Shown here in pieces: positions 1 through 9,100 of a DNA stretch of 64,000 bases (positions within the stretch are counted from its first letter, which is position 1; every line of letters starts with the position of its first letter). Source of the stretch: JBCDBD01 sp039184335 (lineage in GTDB: Bacteria > Bacteroidota > Bacteroidia > Flavobacteriales > Flavobacteriaceae); the NCBI GenBank assembly GCA_039184335.1, contig JBCDBD010000014.1, positions 1 to 64,000 on the forward strand, in the 5' to 3' direction. The notes under the pieces are model-generated. The model had not been told where the DNA came from and searched no databases. It saw only the letters and a program-made list of their open reading frames with translations. Both the position numbers and the translations under genes were made by a program.

Positions 1-83
1 ACCAAGCAGAGCACAAAAGCCAGTTGCCAACAACAGTCACCGTTGCACAAGCCCTGAAAATCGAGAAAATTGATGCTGTTTAA
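1..83 (+). CDS. C-terminal end of an unidentified protein (partial)
   Basis: The frame beginning at base 3 is open from the window edge and ends at a TAA at 81-83, giving a 26-residue tail ending in KIEKIDAV. The stop runs straight into a good terminator hairpin, which is the main reason to accept it as the end of a real gene. The tail carries no recognisable motif, so no function can be given; the other two forward frames stop earlier. Confidence 0.5.
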   Translation, partial: QAEHKSQLPTTVTVAQALKIEKIDAV

Positions 84-110
84 GCCCTTTTAATGGGGCT
101 TTTTGCTTTT
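82..110 (+). terminator. Rho-independent terminator after the left-edge gene
   Basis: AAGCCC pairs with GGGCTT around a short TTTTAATG loop and is followed by TTTTGCTTTT. It overlaps the TAA stop of the partial gene at the left edge. Confidence 0.7.
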
Positions 111-554
111 ATGAACTTTGGGCCATGTGAAATTCCGTTGGAGCACATTCAGCTAAAGCTGGAATTGCGGAGCAAATGGAGCTTTTTGTAAAGCTTCTCA
201 ATGAGGCCCATTGCAAAATGCTTCATTTTACAATGAATCCAGTCCTCGCTATAATCAAATACGGGGTTTCCAAGAGATTGATGGCTTCTTTGGTTACTAC
301 TATCACCCAGACCATTATGACCGTTAAGTAACTAAAAATAGTCCGTCATTTGGTTTCATTCTTAAAAAGATAACCTTTTGAAAACAACAAATACAATACT
401 TCTTTTGATTTTTGCCCAGCAGAATAAATTTTTGAAGTCTGATTCTGACTCTGTTTCTACAGCTACTTTTAACAATCAATGGCCCGAAACAACAATAAAA
501 CAGAACATTCAACAAATGTTTCATTCTACAAAAACGGATTAAAATCCAATAAAA
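111..554. other. Gene-poor stretch, possibly eroded coding DNA
   Basis: No convincing gene. Several short open stretches in the plus strand switch frame (for example about 128-330 in one frame, and a frame ending at about 327 with GYYYHPDHYDR). A 54-codon frame from a TTG at 378 to a TAA at 540-542 begins with a hydrophobic run (KTTNTILLLIFA) and could be a small exported peptide, but it has no clear start signal. The pattern of adjacent short frames looks more like decayed coding DNA than a regulatory region; this is inference. Promoter elements for the gene at 555 were not clear. Confidence 0.3.
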
Positions 555-2393
555 GTGCAGCCCATGAAAATCAAAAAAGAAGTAGTCAAAGAAGTGCTTG
601 AACAGTTAGATGCCATTCTTGTCAAAATGGACGAAGAAGAGGCAAAAGCCAGTGAAACCCTTGAGGGCATCAATGCCAATTACCGTAAAAGCGCCCAAAA
701 CCTGATCAATTACTTTGCTTTTCGAAGTTTTGATGTCAGCACCATGCAGAAACACCTAAAAAATTTAGGACTGACCCGTTTTGCAAATGCCGAAGGGCAT
801 ATCAAGGCCAGTGTGCTTACTATTCATTACTTGCTGGGGCTCGCTATGTCAGCTAATGAAAAAGATACACTGAAGAAACATTGGTCGATCAAACAGGCCA
901 AAAAGCTATTGTCAAAGAACACAAAAAGCCTATTGGGGTATCGATCGAAAGGAAGAAGGGTACGCATTATGGTCACCCAACCTTCAGAGGCTGCAGACAA
1001 CTATGAAATAATCAAAAAAATGGTGTCAAAAGGCATGAACTGTGCCCGGATCAACTGTGCCCATGATTCCCCTGAAATATGGCTGAAGATAATCAACAAC
1101 ATCAGACAAGCATCAAAGGAACTGGACAAAAAGGTAAAAATTTCCATGGATCTGGCAGGCCCCAAAATACGTACCGGAAAAATAGCTCCGGGCCCAAAGG
1201 TCATGCGCTGCAAACCCCAAAAAAATGCCTATGGCTTGACCATCGCTCCAGTAGAAATAACCCTTTTGCCCGAAGCTGTGTACCAAGCAGCACCGAATAC
1301 CATCCCCATTCGTTCTGAAGGCCTGAACCAACTAAAGGCGGGTGACGTACTGTCGGTGGTGGACGCCCGAGAAAAACACAGGCAATTGGAAGTTGTCAGA
1401 TGCAGCGAAAACCACATTACCGCAGAAAGTCAACAGACCATTTATTTTGAACCAGGACTCATGCTAAATGCATCAGCAGGTGAATTCATTCAACTGGTCG
1501 TTGGCGACATTCCACCTCAAGAACAGGCCATTCTACTTAGATCTGGCGAAGAAATTTGGGTAGAAAAATCAGAAGTGACCGGAGCCCCAGCATCGTTTGA
1601 TACTAACGGCCAATTGGTAAAGCCCGCTTTTATCTCATGCCAAATGCCGTTGGTGTTCAATTATATACAAAAGGGGGACCGGGTATTTTTTGATGACGGA
1701 AAAATTGGGGGAATCATCACTGAGGTCACAAAAGACCTGTTCAAAGTGCAAATTACCCTGGCAAAAGAAAACGGATCCAGGCTAAGGGCCTATAAGGGAA
1801 TCAATTTTCCAGATTCGAAACTTGGTTTTTCTGGTCTTACGGAAAAAGACAAGAAAGACCTGCCCTTTGTGGCGAAACATGCTGATATTGTCAATTTTTC
1901 TTTTGTGAACAGACCAGAGGATGTCAAGGAGCTTCGACAAGAGCTCATTGAATTGGATGCCATTGATAACATGGGCATCATCTTGAAGATCGAGACCAAA
2001 TTTGGGTTTGAAAACTTGGTTCCCATTCTCTTGGAAGCCATGAAGAACGCAAATATCGGGGTCATGATAGCCCGAGGTGATCTTGCCATCGAAACTGGAT
2101 GGGAAAACATTGGAAAAATTCAGCAAGAGATGCTTTCACTATGTGGAGCTGCACATGTTCCGGTGATTTGGGCAACACAGGTACTCGAAAACCTGGCCAA
2201 AAGTGGTCTCCCATCTCGATCTGAGATAACCGATGCCACTGCAGCACTGCGGGCAGAATGTGTAATGCTCAACAAGGGACCCTACATTTACGAAGCCATA
2301 GCCTTGCTCCATACCATATTGTCAAAAATGGAATCTTCACAGCAAAAAATGGAATCGATGCTGCCAAAAATCGAATCTTCTTTTGCTACATAG
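555..2393 (+). CDS. Pyruvate kinase-family protein, atypical architecture
   Basis: A 612-residue protein (GTG at 555; an ATG three codons in, at 564, is an equally good start). Residues from about 135 match the pyruvate kinase barrel: substrate-loop region SMDLAGPKIRTGKI near 197-210, the K-I-E signature in ILKIETKFGFENL near 476-488 carrying the catalytic Lys, then MIARGDLAIETGW and PVIWATQVLENL with a SRSEITDA segment. It differs from classical enzymes: there is an extra helical N-terminal region of about 130 residues, the B-domain insertion is long, and the C-terminal allosteric domain is missing. The tail is a repetitive MESSQQKMES stretch. It stands alone, facing the convergent gene at 2440. 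It probably makes ATP and pyruvate from PEP and ADP, but unregulated kinetics or another phosphotransfer role are possible. Confidence 0.8.
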   Translation: MQPMKIKKEVVKEVLEQLDAILVKMDEEEAKASETLEGINANYRKSAQNLINYFAFRSFDVSTMQKHLKNLGLTRFANAEGHIKASVLTIHYLLGLAMSANEKDTLKKHWSIKQAKKLLSKNTKSLLGYRSKGRRVRIMVTQPSEAADNYEIIKKMVSKGMNCARINCAHDSPEIWLKIINNIRQASKELDKKVKISMDLAGPKIRTGKIAPGPKVMRCKPQKNAYGLTIAPVEITLLPEAVYQAAPNTIPIRSEGLNQLKAGDVLSVVDAREKHRQLEVVRCSENHITAESQQTIYFEPGLMLNASAGEFIQLVVGDIPPQEQAILLRSGEEIWVEKSEVTGAPASFDTNGQLVKPAFISCQMPLVFNYIQKGDRVFFDDGKIGGIITEVTKDLFKVQITLAKENGSRLRAYKGINFPDSKLGFSGLTEKDKKDLPFVAKHADIVNFSFVNRPEDVKELRQELIELDAIDNMGIILKIETKFGFENLVPILLEAMKNANIGVMIARGDLAIETGWENIGKIQQEMLSLCGAAHVPVIWATQVLENLAKSGLPSRSEITDATAALRAECVMLNKGPYIYEAIALLHTILSKMESSQQKMESMLPKIESSFAT

Positions 2394-2439
2394 ACGCCAA
2401 TAAAACCCTTTTCAACAATCATTAAATAAATATAGTTAA

Positions 2440-3153
2440 CTAGGTGATAAGATTGCCTTGATCGTCCCATTCGGCAGTGATGCCCCGTTTGCTTTGGTCC
2501 ACACACTTGGCCAGCCATTCCTCATCGTAGGCTACTCCATGCTGGGCAAGCACTTCATCGGGCACCCCGTTCCAAATATTGGGCATATTGCCTTGGTAGC
2601 CCAAATCATCAATACCCATTTTTGTGGTATAGTAGCCCGTTAATGTCAGGTTTCGCATCAGCGAAAAAAATTGTACTTCCAAAGGGCGTTCTTCTTCGGG
2701 CACCTCAATGTCAGGATAGGCTATCTCATCTAAAATTGTCTTCTGCGCTGTTTCCAAGGCTGTTTTAAACTCCACCCCAAAATCGGTATTGCACTTGTGG
2801 TCCAACCACATGAGACCTCCCCTTAAATCGGTTTGGAGAGGTGGATGGTCTTTTGCCATGAATTCTATAAAATCGGGCACCCCGGCATCTGTAGCACTAC
2901 CAAAACTGGCATTGGCAGGCAATATCAAATCACACAATACCGCAATCGAGGCCATCTCATGCTCATTGAAGAACACATCGTTCAGCAAGGCTTCGTCATG
3001 TTCCTTTTCTTTTGGGGTTCGCCCATAATTAAATTCTTTGGTCTTTACCACCTCTTCGGCAATCACCTCTGGCCTTGGTTGGCATCCATGCACGGCAAGA
3101 CCTCCTGCCACACTTCCCAAAACAATTGATTTTATACTGTCTCTCCGATCCAT
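2440..3153 (-). CDS. Gluconate 2-dehydrogenase subunit 3 family protein, Tat-exported
   Basis: 237 residues. The N-terminus has a twin arginine (MDRRDSIK) followed by a hydrophobic stretch and Cys24, suggesting Tat export and possibly lipidation, although HGC is a weak lipobox. The body (FNEHEMASIAVLCDLILPA, then a PDFIEFMAKD region) matches the gluconate 2-dehydrogenase subunit 3 family, small partners of GMC flavoproteins. Known members act as the export and maturation partner for a catalytic subunit that has no signal of its own, which fits the next gene upstream: the flavoprotein stop is 3 bases before this start, so the two are translated from one message. No cytochrome c subunit lies beside them, so the electron acceptor is not shown. 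Confidence 0.82.
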   Translation of the reverse strand: MDRRDSIKSIVLGSVAGGLAVHGCQPRPEVIAEEVVKTKEFNYGRTPKEKEHDEALLNDVFFNEHEMASIAVLCDLILPANASFGSATDAGVPDFIEFMAKDHPPLQTDLRGGLMWLDHKCNTDFGVEFKTALETAQKTILDEIAYPDIEVPEEERPLEVQFFSLMRNLTLTGYYTTKMGIDDLGYQGNMPNIWNGVPDEVLAQHGVAYDEEWLAKCVDQSKRGITAEWDDQGNLIT

Positions 3154-3156
3154 TCG

Positions 3157-4875
3157 CTAAATGTTTTGCTGCTTTAACTGTTCGATGATGTAATCTGAGG
3201 TACGCCATGACAGGGCCATAATGGTCCAGGTCGGATTCTTGTCCGCTTGCGAAACAAATGGGCCTGCATCGACAATGAACACATTATCGACATCGTGCAT
3301 TTGTTGGTAGCTATTGACCACCGATGTTTTTGGATTGTCACCCATGCGCGTGGTTCCTACTTCGTGAATGATCCATCCGGGAGGGGATATTCCATAGTCC
3401 TGTTCTTTGCCTGGCTTGCCCCCCAAAGGTTCACCCCCCATGTAGTGTATGATCTCTTCAAAGGTATCATGCATGTGCTTCACCTGTTTTACTTCATTAT
3501 CCGTCCATTGGTAATGGAACTTCAGTACAGGAATACCAAATTCGTCAACCTTTGTCGGGTCTATTTCACAATAGTTGTCTTTTTGTGGAATGGACTCCCC
3601 TCTACCTCCAAAGCCCAACACCGAACCATAGTACTTTTTGACATCACTTCTTAAGCGCTCCCCATAGCCCCCAACCGGCAATCCAAAAAACTTGTTGAAC
3701 TCATTGGGGTTAAACCCAAAACCATAACTGGGCATGCCCATGCCGCCCCAGACTTCAATGTGGTACCCTCTAGGGAAGTCAAGTTTCTTGTTATCTAACC
3801 ACCAGGGCGAATAAACGTGCATACCACCAACACCATCTTCGTTGTATGTTTTTCGGTTCATCAAATCGGGTACGAAAGCAGCTCGGCTGCTTCCTGTGGA
3901 ATCATGCAAGTACTTACCGACGACATCGCTTGAGTTACCCAAACCATTCGGATGTCGTTCACTTTTCGAATTCAGCAAGATACGGGCCGAACTACAGGCA
4001 GATGCGGCCAGCACCACTACCCTTCCCCTTAGCTTGTATTCTTTTCGATCTTCTTTATTGATATAAGATACCCCCGTGGCCTTACCTTCGGCATTGGTGG
4101 TTACCTCCCGCACCATGCAGTTCACAAAAAGGTCGATTTGTCCCCCGCTTTTTTGGGCAGGAAATATCAAACATGAACCCGATGAAAAATCCGCATAGAC
4201 CGAACAGGCCCTCGCACATTGCCCACAGTAAAAACAAACTCCCCTATCGTTATTTATTTTTTTGGTCAACATTGACATTCTTGAAGGAATTACGGGAATG
4301 TTGGCCCTTCGGGCACCCTTTATGTAGAAAAGCTCATGCAATCTAGGTTTGGGTGGAGGTAGAAAAAAACCATCGGGATCATTGGGTAGGCCCTCATTGG
4401 TACCAAAAACCCCAATTAGCCGATCAACTTTGTCATAATACGGCTTCACATCTTCATACCCTATTGGCCAATCATCACCGAGACCATCTTGGCTTTTGCG
4501 TTTAAAATCCTTTGGCCCGAAACGAAGTGAAATTCGCCCCCAATGGTTGGTACGCCCACCTAGCATTCTTGAACGAAACCATTGAAACTTACTGCCCTTT
4601 TCATTGGTATAGGGCTCACCTTCAATCTGCCAACCCCCATAAGCCGTATCAAAATCACCAAAGTGCCTTACAGTATTGGCACCACGTCGTGGTGATTCCC
4701 AAGGCCATTTAAATTGGGTCATCTGTTCAGGATCTGCTGGGTCAAAAAATGGGCCGGCCTCAACAACGGCCACCTTAAGTCCTGAATCAGCCAAGATTTT
4801 GGTTGCCATTCCTCCCCCTGCTCCTGAGCCCACGATAATCACATCATATTCGGTAGGCTGTTCAATTATTTGCAT
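3157..4875 (-). CDS. GMC-family FAD-dependent oxidoreductase (sugar/alcohol dehydrogenase)
   Basis: 572 residues. The FAD-binding Rossmann motif VGSGAGGG is at about 15-22, RMLGGRTNHWG near 103-113 is the GMC flavin-contact segment, and the C-terminal GTTRMG plus NPTWTIMALSWRTSDYI region carries the usual active-site and FAD end motifs. A cysteine cluster at residues 214, 217, 220 and 224 (C-x2-C-x2-C-x3-C, with another Cys at 235) resembles an iron-sulfur ligand set; FAD glucose dehydrogenases of the gluconate/sorbitol type carry such a cluster. There is no signal peptide, consistent with export together with the Tat-tagged small subunit downstream. Likely a periplasmic dehydrogenase of a sugar, polyol or sugar acid; substrate unknown. 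It lies 38 bases downstream of the AraC regulator on the same strand. Confidence 0.88.
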   Translation of the reverse strand: MQIIEQPTEYDVIIVGSGAGGGMATKILADSGLKVAVVEAGPFFDPADPEQMTQFKWPWESPRRGANTVRHFGDFDTAYGGWQIEGEPYTNEKGSKFQWFRSRMLGGRTNHWGRISLRFGPKDFKRKSQDGLGDDWPIGYEDVKPYYDKVDRLIGVFGTNEGLPNDPDGFFLPPPKPRLHELFYIKGARRANIPVIPSRMSMLTKKINNDRGVCFYCGQCARACSVYADFSSGSCLIFPAQKSGGQIDLFVNCMVREVTTNAEGKATGVSYINKEDRKEYKLRGRVVVLAASACSSARILLNSKSERHPNGLGNSSDVVGKYLHDSTGSSRAAFVPDLMNRKTYNEDGVGGMHVYSPWWLDNKKLDFPRGYHIEVWGGMGMPSYGFGFNPNEFNKFFGLPVGGYGERLRSDVKKYYGSVLGFGGRGESIPQKDNYCEIDPTKVDEFGIPVLKFHYQWTDNEVKQVKHMHDTFEEIIHYMGGEPLGGKPGKEQDYGISPPGWIIHEVGTTRMGDNPKTSVVNSYQQMHDVDNVFIVDAGPFVSQADKNPTWTIMALSWRTSDYIIEQLKQQNI

Positions 4876-4913
4876 TTGGTCTTCTTATCATCAATGATTA
4901 ACAAATATTTTCG

Positions 4914-5783
4914 TTATTGTACACGGGTAATCCATGCAGAATTCTTACGATACCTGCTCGGGGTACATCCCTTAACTTTTTTGAAAATGCGATTGAAATT
5001 GGCAATGTTGTTGAATCCACAGGCATAGGCAATTTCAGAGATTCCCAAATCTTTTTCTCCCAGTAACCGACAGGCATTGTCAATTCTGACCTCATTGAGG
5101 TACTCTACAAAAGTCTTATTGGTCCGTTTTTTCATAAAGCGGTTGAAAGAAACATTACTCATGCTCAACAACTGGGAAATTTCAGAAAGTGTAATGGACT
5201 TGGTATAGTTTTCTTGCACATAATTGTAAAGCATTTTTATTTTGTCACTGTTCTCAAAATTATCTTTGGGGAGCAGTGACGATGACAACAGTTTCTGGTC
5301 AGGTGTAATCGATAAGTCGTACAAAATCGAAAATAGCTCCAAAAAATAATCGATTCCTTCCAAGGTAGAAACCTTGATCAATCGAGGGGCGATTTGCTTG
5401 GCCTGTTCCTTAGAAAAAAGAATACCGTGCACCGAACGATCGAACATATGACGTAAGGGTGTCATAATGGTCTTTCGCATGAACATTTCACTGAAAAGAT
5501 CATTGTGAAATTGAATGGTCACTTCGTGGACACTATGCCTGCATTGGTGCATCTCCCATCCATGGTATACATTGGGGCCCACCAAGACCAGCTCGAAATC
5601 GTCTATGGTCTCGATACTTTCGCCTACGGTTCGCTGCATTCCTTTTCCGTTGGAAATAAAATTCAATTCTATCTCAGGATGAAAGTGAATCGGATAGTCA
5701 AAGCTATCACGTACACGGTTCATCACCAGAAAGCTATCTTGTGGTGATAATGAAGTAATCTCTCTTTGGTACTTTTTCAACAT
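4914..5783 (-). CDS. AraC-family transcriptional regulator with cupin sensor
   Basis: 289 residues. The N-terminal half is a cupin-like ligand domain (YPIHFHPEIELNFISNGKG near 30-48); the last 100 residues hold two helix-turn-helix units of the AraC/XylS type (ITLSEISQLLSMSNVSFNRFMKK, then ISEIAYACGFNNIANFNRIFKK and CTPSRYRK). It is the first gene of the leftward run AraC - GMC dehydrogenase - small subunit and is divergent from susC, so it probably controls both directions in response to a sugar-like ligand. Candidate operators are the inverted repeats in the 400-base region upstream. Confidence 0.9.
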   Translation of the reverse strand: MLKKYQREITSLSPQDSFLVMNRVRDSFDYPIHFHPEIELNFISNGKGMQRTVGESIETIDDFELVLVGPNVYHGWEMHQCRHSVHEVTIQFHNDLFSEMFMRKTIMTPLRHMFDRSVHGILFSKEQAKQIAPRLIKVSTLEGIDYFLELFSILYDLSITPDQKLLSSSLLPKDNFENSDKIKMLYNYVQENYTKSITLSEISQLLSMSNVSFNRFMKKRTNKTFVEYLNEVRIDNACRLLGEKDLGISEIAYACGFNNIANFNRIFKKVKGCTPSRYRKNSAWITRVQ

Positions 5784-5807
5784 GTGATAAGCAAAAAAGA
5801 ATTATTG

Positions 5808-5820
5808 TACTATTTTGTCT
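5808..5820 (+). repeat. 13-base inverted repeat, left arm
   Basis: TACTATTTTGTCT; exact reverse complement at 5946-5958. It lies 25 bases upstream of the AraC-type start codon, where an autoregulatory operator would be expected. Confidence 0.5.
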
Positions 5821-5945
5821 GCTTGATGGAAAAACACCAAAGGCATGAAATGATAAGAAAATAGCTTTTACAAGGGCTATGATACTCCTACCAAGTATTT
5901 AATCATTATCATTTTGATAAAAATGATATTTTTTTATCACCAATA

Positions 5946-5958
5946 AGACAAAATAGTA
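5946..5958 (-). repeat. 13-base inverted repeat, right arm
   Basis: AGACAAAATAGTA, the reverse complement of 5808-5820. It is about 225 bases upstream of the susC start. Confidence 0.5.
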
Positions 5959-6183
5959 ACAGCAGTGTTATTATTATCGAAATAAGGATTTTTCTTCTTA
6001 AAAAATGAACACAAGATAAATTTTAACACTTTTCTTAAAATTACCTTAATTATAATACAAGTAAATGATAATATAGTATATATTTTATGAATCCTGTTTG
6101 TATAATTTTATCACTACTTCTGATGTCACCCTTGATGTCTATTAAAACTAACTTAACATTGAATGAAATAACTTAACAAAACC

Positions 6184-9100
6184 ATGATGAAACAAACAAA
6201 TTATTATTCATTGGCTAGACGAAAGTCAACTAAGTTAGATTATGCGCGATTAAAAATTTATTTTCTCTCGTTCATCTTATGCTTAGGCTTTCAATCATTA
6301 GCTGCCAATTCAACCTCGAAAATTAGTAACAAAGCTTTGGTTCAGACCACAATAAGTGGAACTGTGACCGATGGTGACGGCGCTCCCCTACCTGGGGCCA
6401 ATGTTGTTGTCAGAGGAACCACCAATGGCACACAGACTGATTTTGATGGTAATTACACCATCACTGCTGATGCAAATGCAACCTTGGTGTTCAGCTATAT
6501 TGGTTTTGCCACCCAAGAAGTGGCCGTTAATGGTCAAACGACAGTCAATGTCTCCTTACAAGAAGACACCAACAATCTTGATGAGGTCGTTGTTCTTGGG
6601 TATTCCACCCAAACCAGGGGCGATTTGACCGGTTCTGTTGCATCTGTCGATCTTTCTGAAGCCACGAAAGCTCCAATAGTAAATGCAGCTGAAGCACTTG
6701 AAGGTCGTGTTTCGGGGGTATCGATTATCAATGCAGGTGCACCTGGATCATCACCCACCATCAGGATTCGTGGCTTTGGATCTACAAACGGTAACGATCC
6801 CCTGTTTATCATTGACGGGGTACAGACCACCGATGGATCCATTTTAAACACTATCGATCCTGGGGATATCGCACAGATGAACGTATTGAAAGATGGTGCC
6901 GCATCCATCTATGGTGCCAGGGCATCAAATGGAGTAGTGATCATTACGACCAAAAGTGGAAGCTACAACCAAGACAAAGCTTCGATTTCCTTAGATATGT
7001 ATACCGGGTTTTCCAGAGCTACTAATCTACCCAGCGTTTTGAACGCCCAGCAACATGGCGAAATGATTTTCAACAGTATTTCAAATGATGGGTTGACCCC
7101 CTCACATCCCCAATACGGCGATGGAGCTTCACCCGTCGTACCATCTTCCATCATTGGCGCCCCTGTCCCCGTTACTACAAGAAGTGGAGGCAATTGGTTG
7201 GATGATGTGTTTGAAACCGCTCCAACCCAAAGTGTTTCACTAACCATGGACAATGGTAATGAAAGTGCAAAATATTCTGTAACACTCTCATATCTTAACA
7301 GGGAAGGCACCCAATTGGAATCATTCTTTAGAAGAGGTTTGGCACGAGTCAATTCGGAATTCAAGGTAGGGGAGAAAATACGGATCGGCGAACATATCAA
7401 CATCTCTTACGCCAACAGTTCTACCCCTAAAAACCCAGTGTCCTCTTTTGGAAATAATCCGGTTTTGCTGGCCCAACGAAACAGTCCCTTATTGCCCGTA
7501 CGGGCTGACGATGGCAGTTTTGCCGGTACTTATGATAATGCATTGGGGCTTTCGAACCCAACAAATCCGGTAGCAGACCTTATTCGGGCCTCTGATGATT
7601 ACTACAGGACAATCCGAATTTTAGGTGACGTGTATGCCTCTTATGAAATCATAGATGGCTTGACAGCCAAGACCTCTATTGGTGGTGACATCGAGCTCGC
7701 CCATTCAAGAAGGTTTTTGCCGACCAACCCAGAACATTCAGAAGCCAGGAGCACCAACCAGTTGACCGAATCTGATGCCGATGTATACAACTGGATCTGG
7801 ACCAATACCTTAAACTATAACAAAGTATTTGACAAGCATAGTGTCAATGCCCTATTTGGTATAGAGGCCGTAGAAACCAGAAATAAGCAAAAGACCATAA
7901 GTGTCACTGACTTTTTGTTTGAAGACCCTGACTTTTACCTGTTGGATCGAGGGTCTGGAGATCCCGTTTTTGGTTTTGTCGGAGATGATACCACTTCGTT
8001 GTACTCGCTTTTTGGAAGTGTCAACTACTCTTATGACAGTAAGTATTTTTTGACGGCCACCTTGCGTAGGGATACGTCTTCAAATTTTGAGGGCGACAAT
8101 AGAAAAGATACCTTTCCTGCCTTCAGTGCGGGTTGGTTGGTGAGTGATGAAGACTGGTTTGGCGACAACTTCGTGAACCGGTTGAAACTAAAGGGTTCTT
8201 GGGGTGAATTGGGCAACCAGGCCGTTCCTGTGGCGAATCCCACAGTGACCACCTCAAACATTAATCCGGGGCAGTCAAACTATGTGTTCTCAGGTTCAGG
8301 AACACCTACAACAGGTGCCATTGTCAGTGCTGTTGGTAACGGTGATTTAACTTGGGAAACTTCTGAATCTCTCAACTTCGGTGTAGAATTGGGCTTTTTG
8401 GACAATAGGTTAAATTTCGGCATAGAATACTTTGAAATCACCACAAATGATTTGATTGCACAAGATTTTACGACAATACCGACCACAGGACCTGATGCCA
8501 GTGCCCCATTTGTAAACTTGGGTAATGTGGAGAATACTGGTTTTGACATTACTTTAAGCTACCAAGACCAAACAGATTCTGGTTTTTCTTACGGAATAGA
8601 TGTCAATGTATCCACTTACGACAACGAAGTGACCGATCTGATCAATGAAATACAATTTGGTAATACTGGTTTTCGAGGTGGTGCGGTAACCGCAACCCAA
8701 GTCGGTCAACCCATTTCCTCTTTCTACGGATTTGATGTCATTGACATTTTTTCAAGTGAAGCGGAAGTCAATGCAGCACCAAGTCAAGGATTCGAAAACG
8801 CTTCTGATGGTGTAGGTAGGTTCCGATACCGAGATGTGAACGGTGATAACGTAATCAACGACGAAGATAGGACCTTTATTGGCTCACCACATCCTGATTT
8901 TACCTACGGCATCAATTTGAGCTTTGCCTATAAGGGTTGGGACTTATCGGCATTCTTTTCTGGGGTAGAAGGCAAAGATGCCTATAACTACACCAAAATC
9001 TTCACTGATTTTCCAACCTTCTTCAATGGAAACAGAAGCACTAGGGTTTTGGACTCTTGGACACCTGAAAATACCAATGCCGTACTGCCAGCGCTCAGTG

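Larger units (their letters stand above)
5784..6183. promoter_or_regulatory. Divergent control region between araC-type regulator and susC
   Basis: 400 very AT-rich bases with no gene. A 13-base sequence TACTATTTTGTCT at 5808-5820 recurs as an exact inverted copy AGACAAAATAGTA at 5946-5958. Between them lies a palindrome with 9-base arms TATCATTTT / AAAATGATA (5907-5915 and 5920-5928). These are the natural candidates for regulator binding sites, possibly by looping. No clean TAnnTTTG promoter could be assigned to either gene. Confidence 0.5.

Noticed and set aside
324..524. Minus-strand 66-codon open frame
   Set aside because: Cysteine/phenylalanine-rich translation of AT-rich non-coding DNA, with no domain, start signal or partner.
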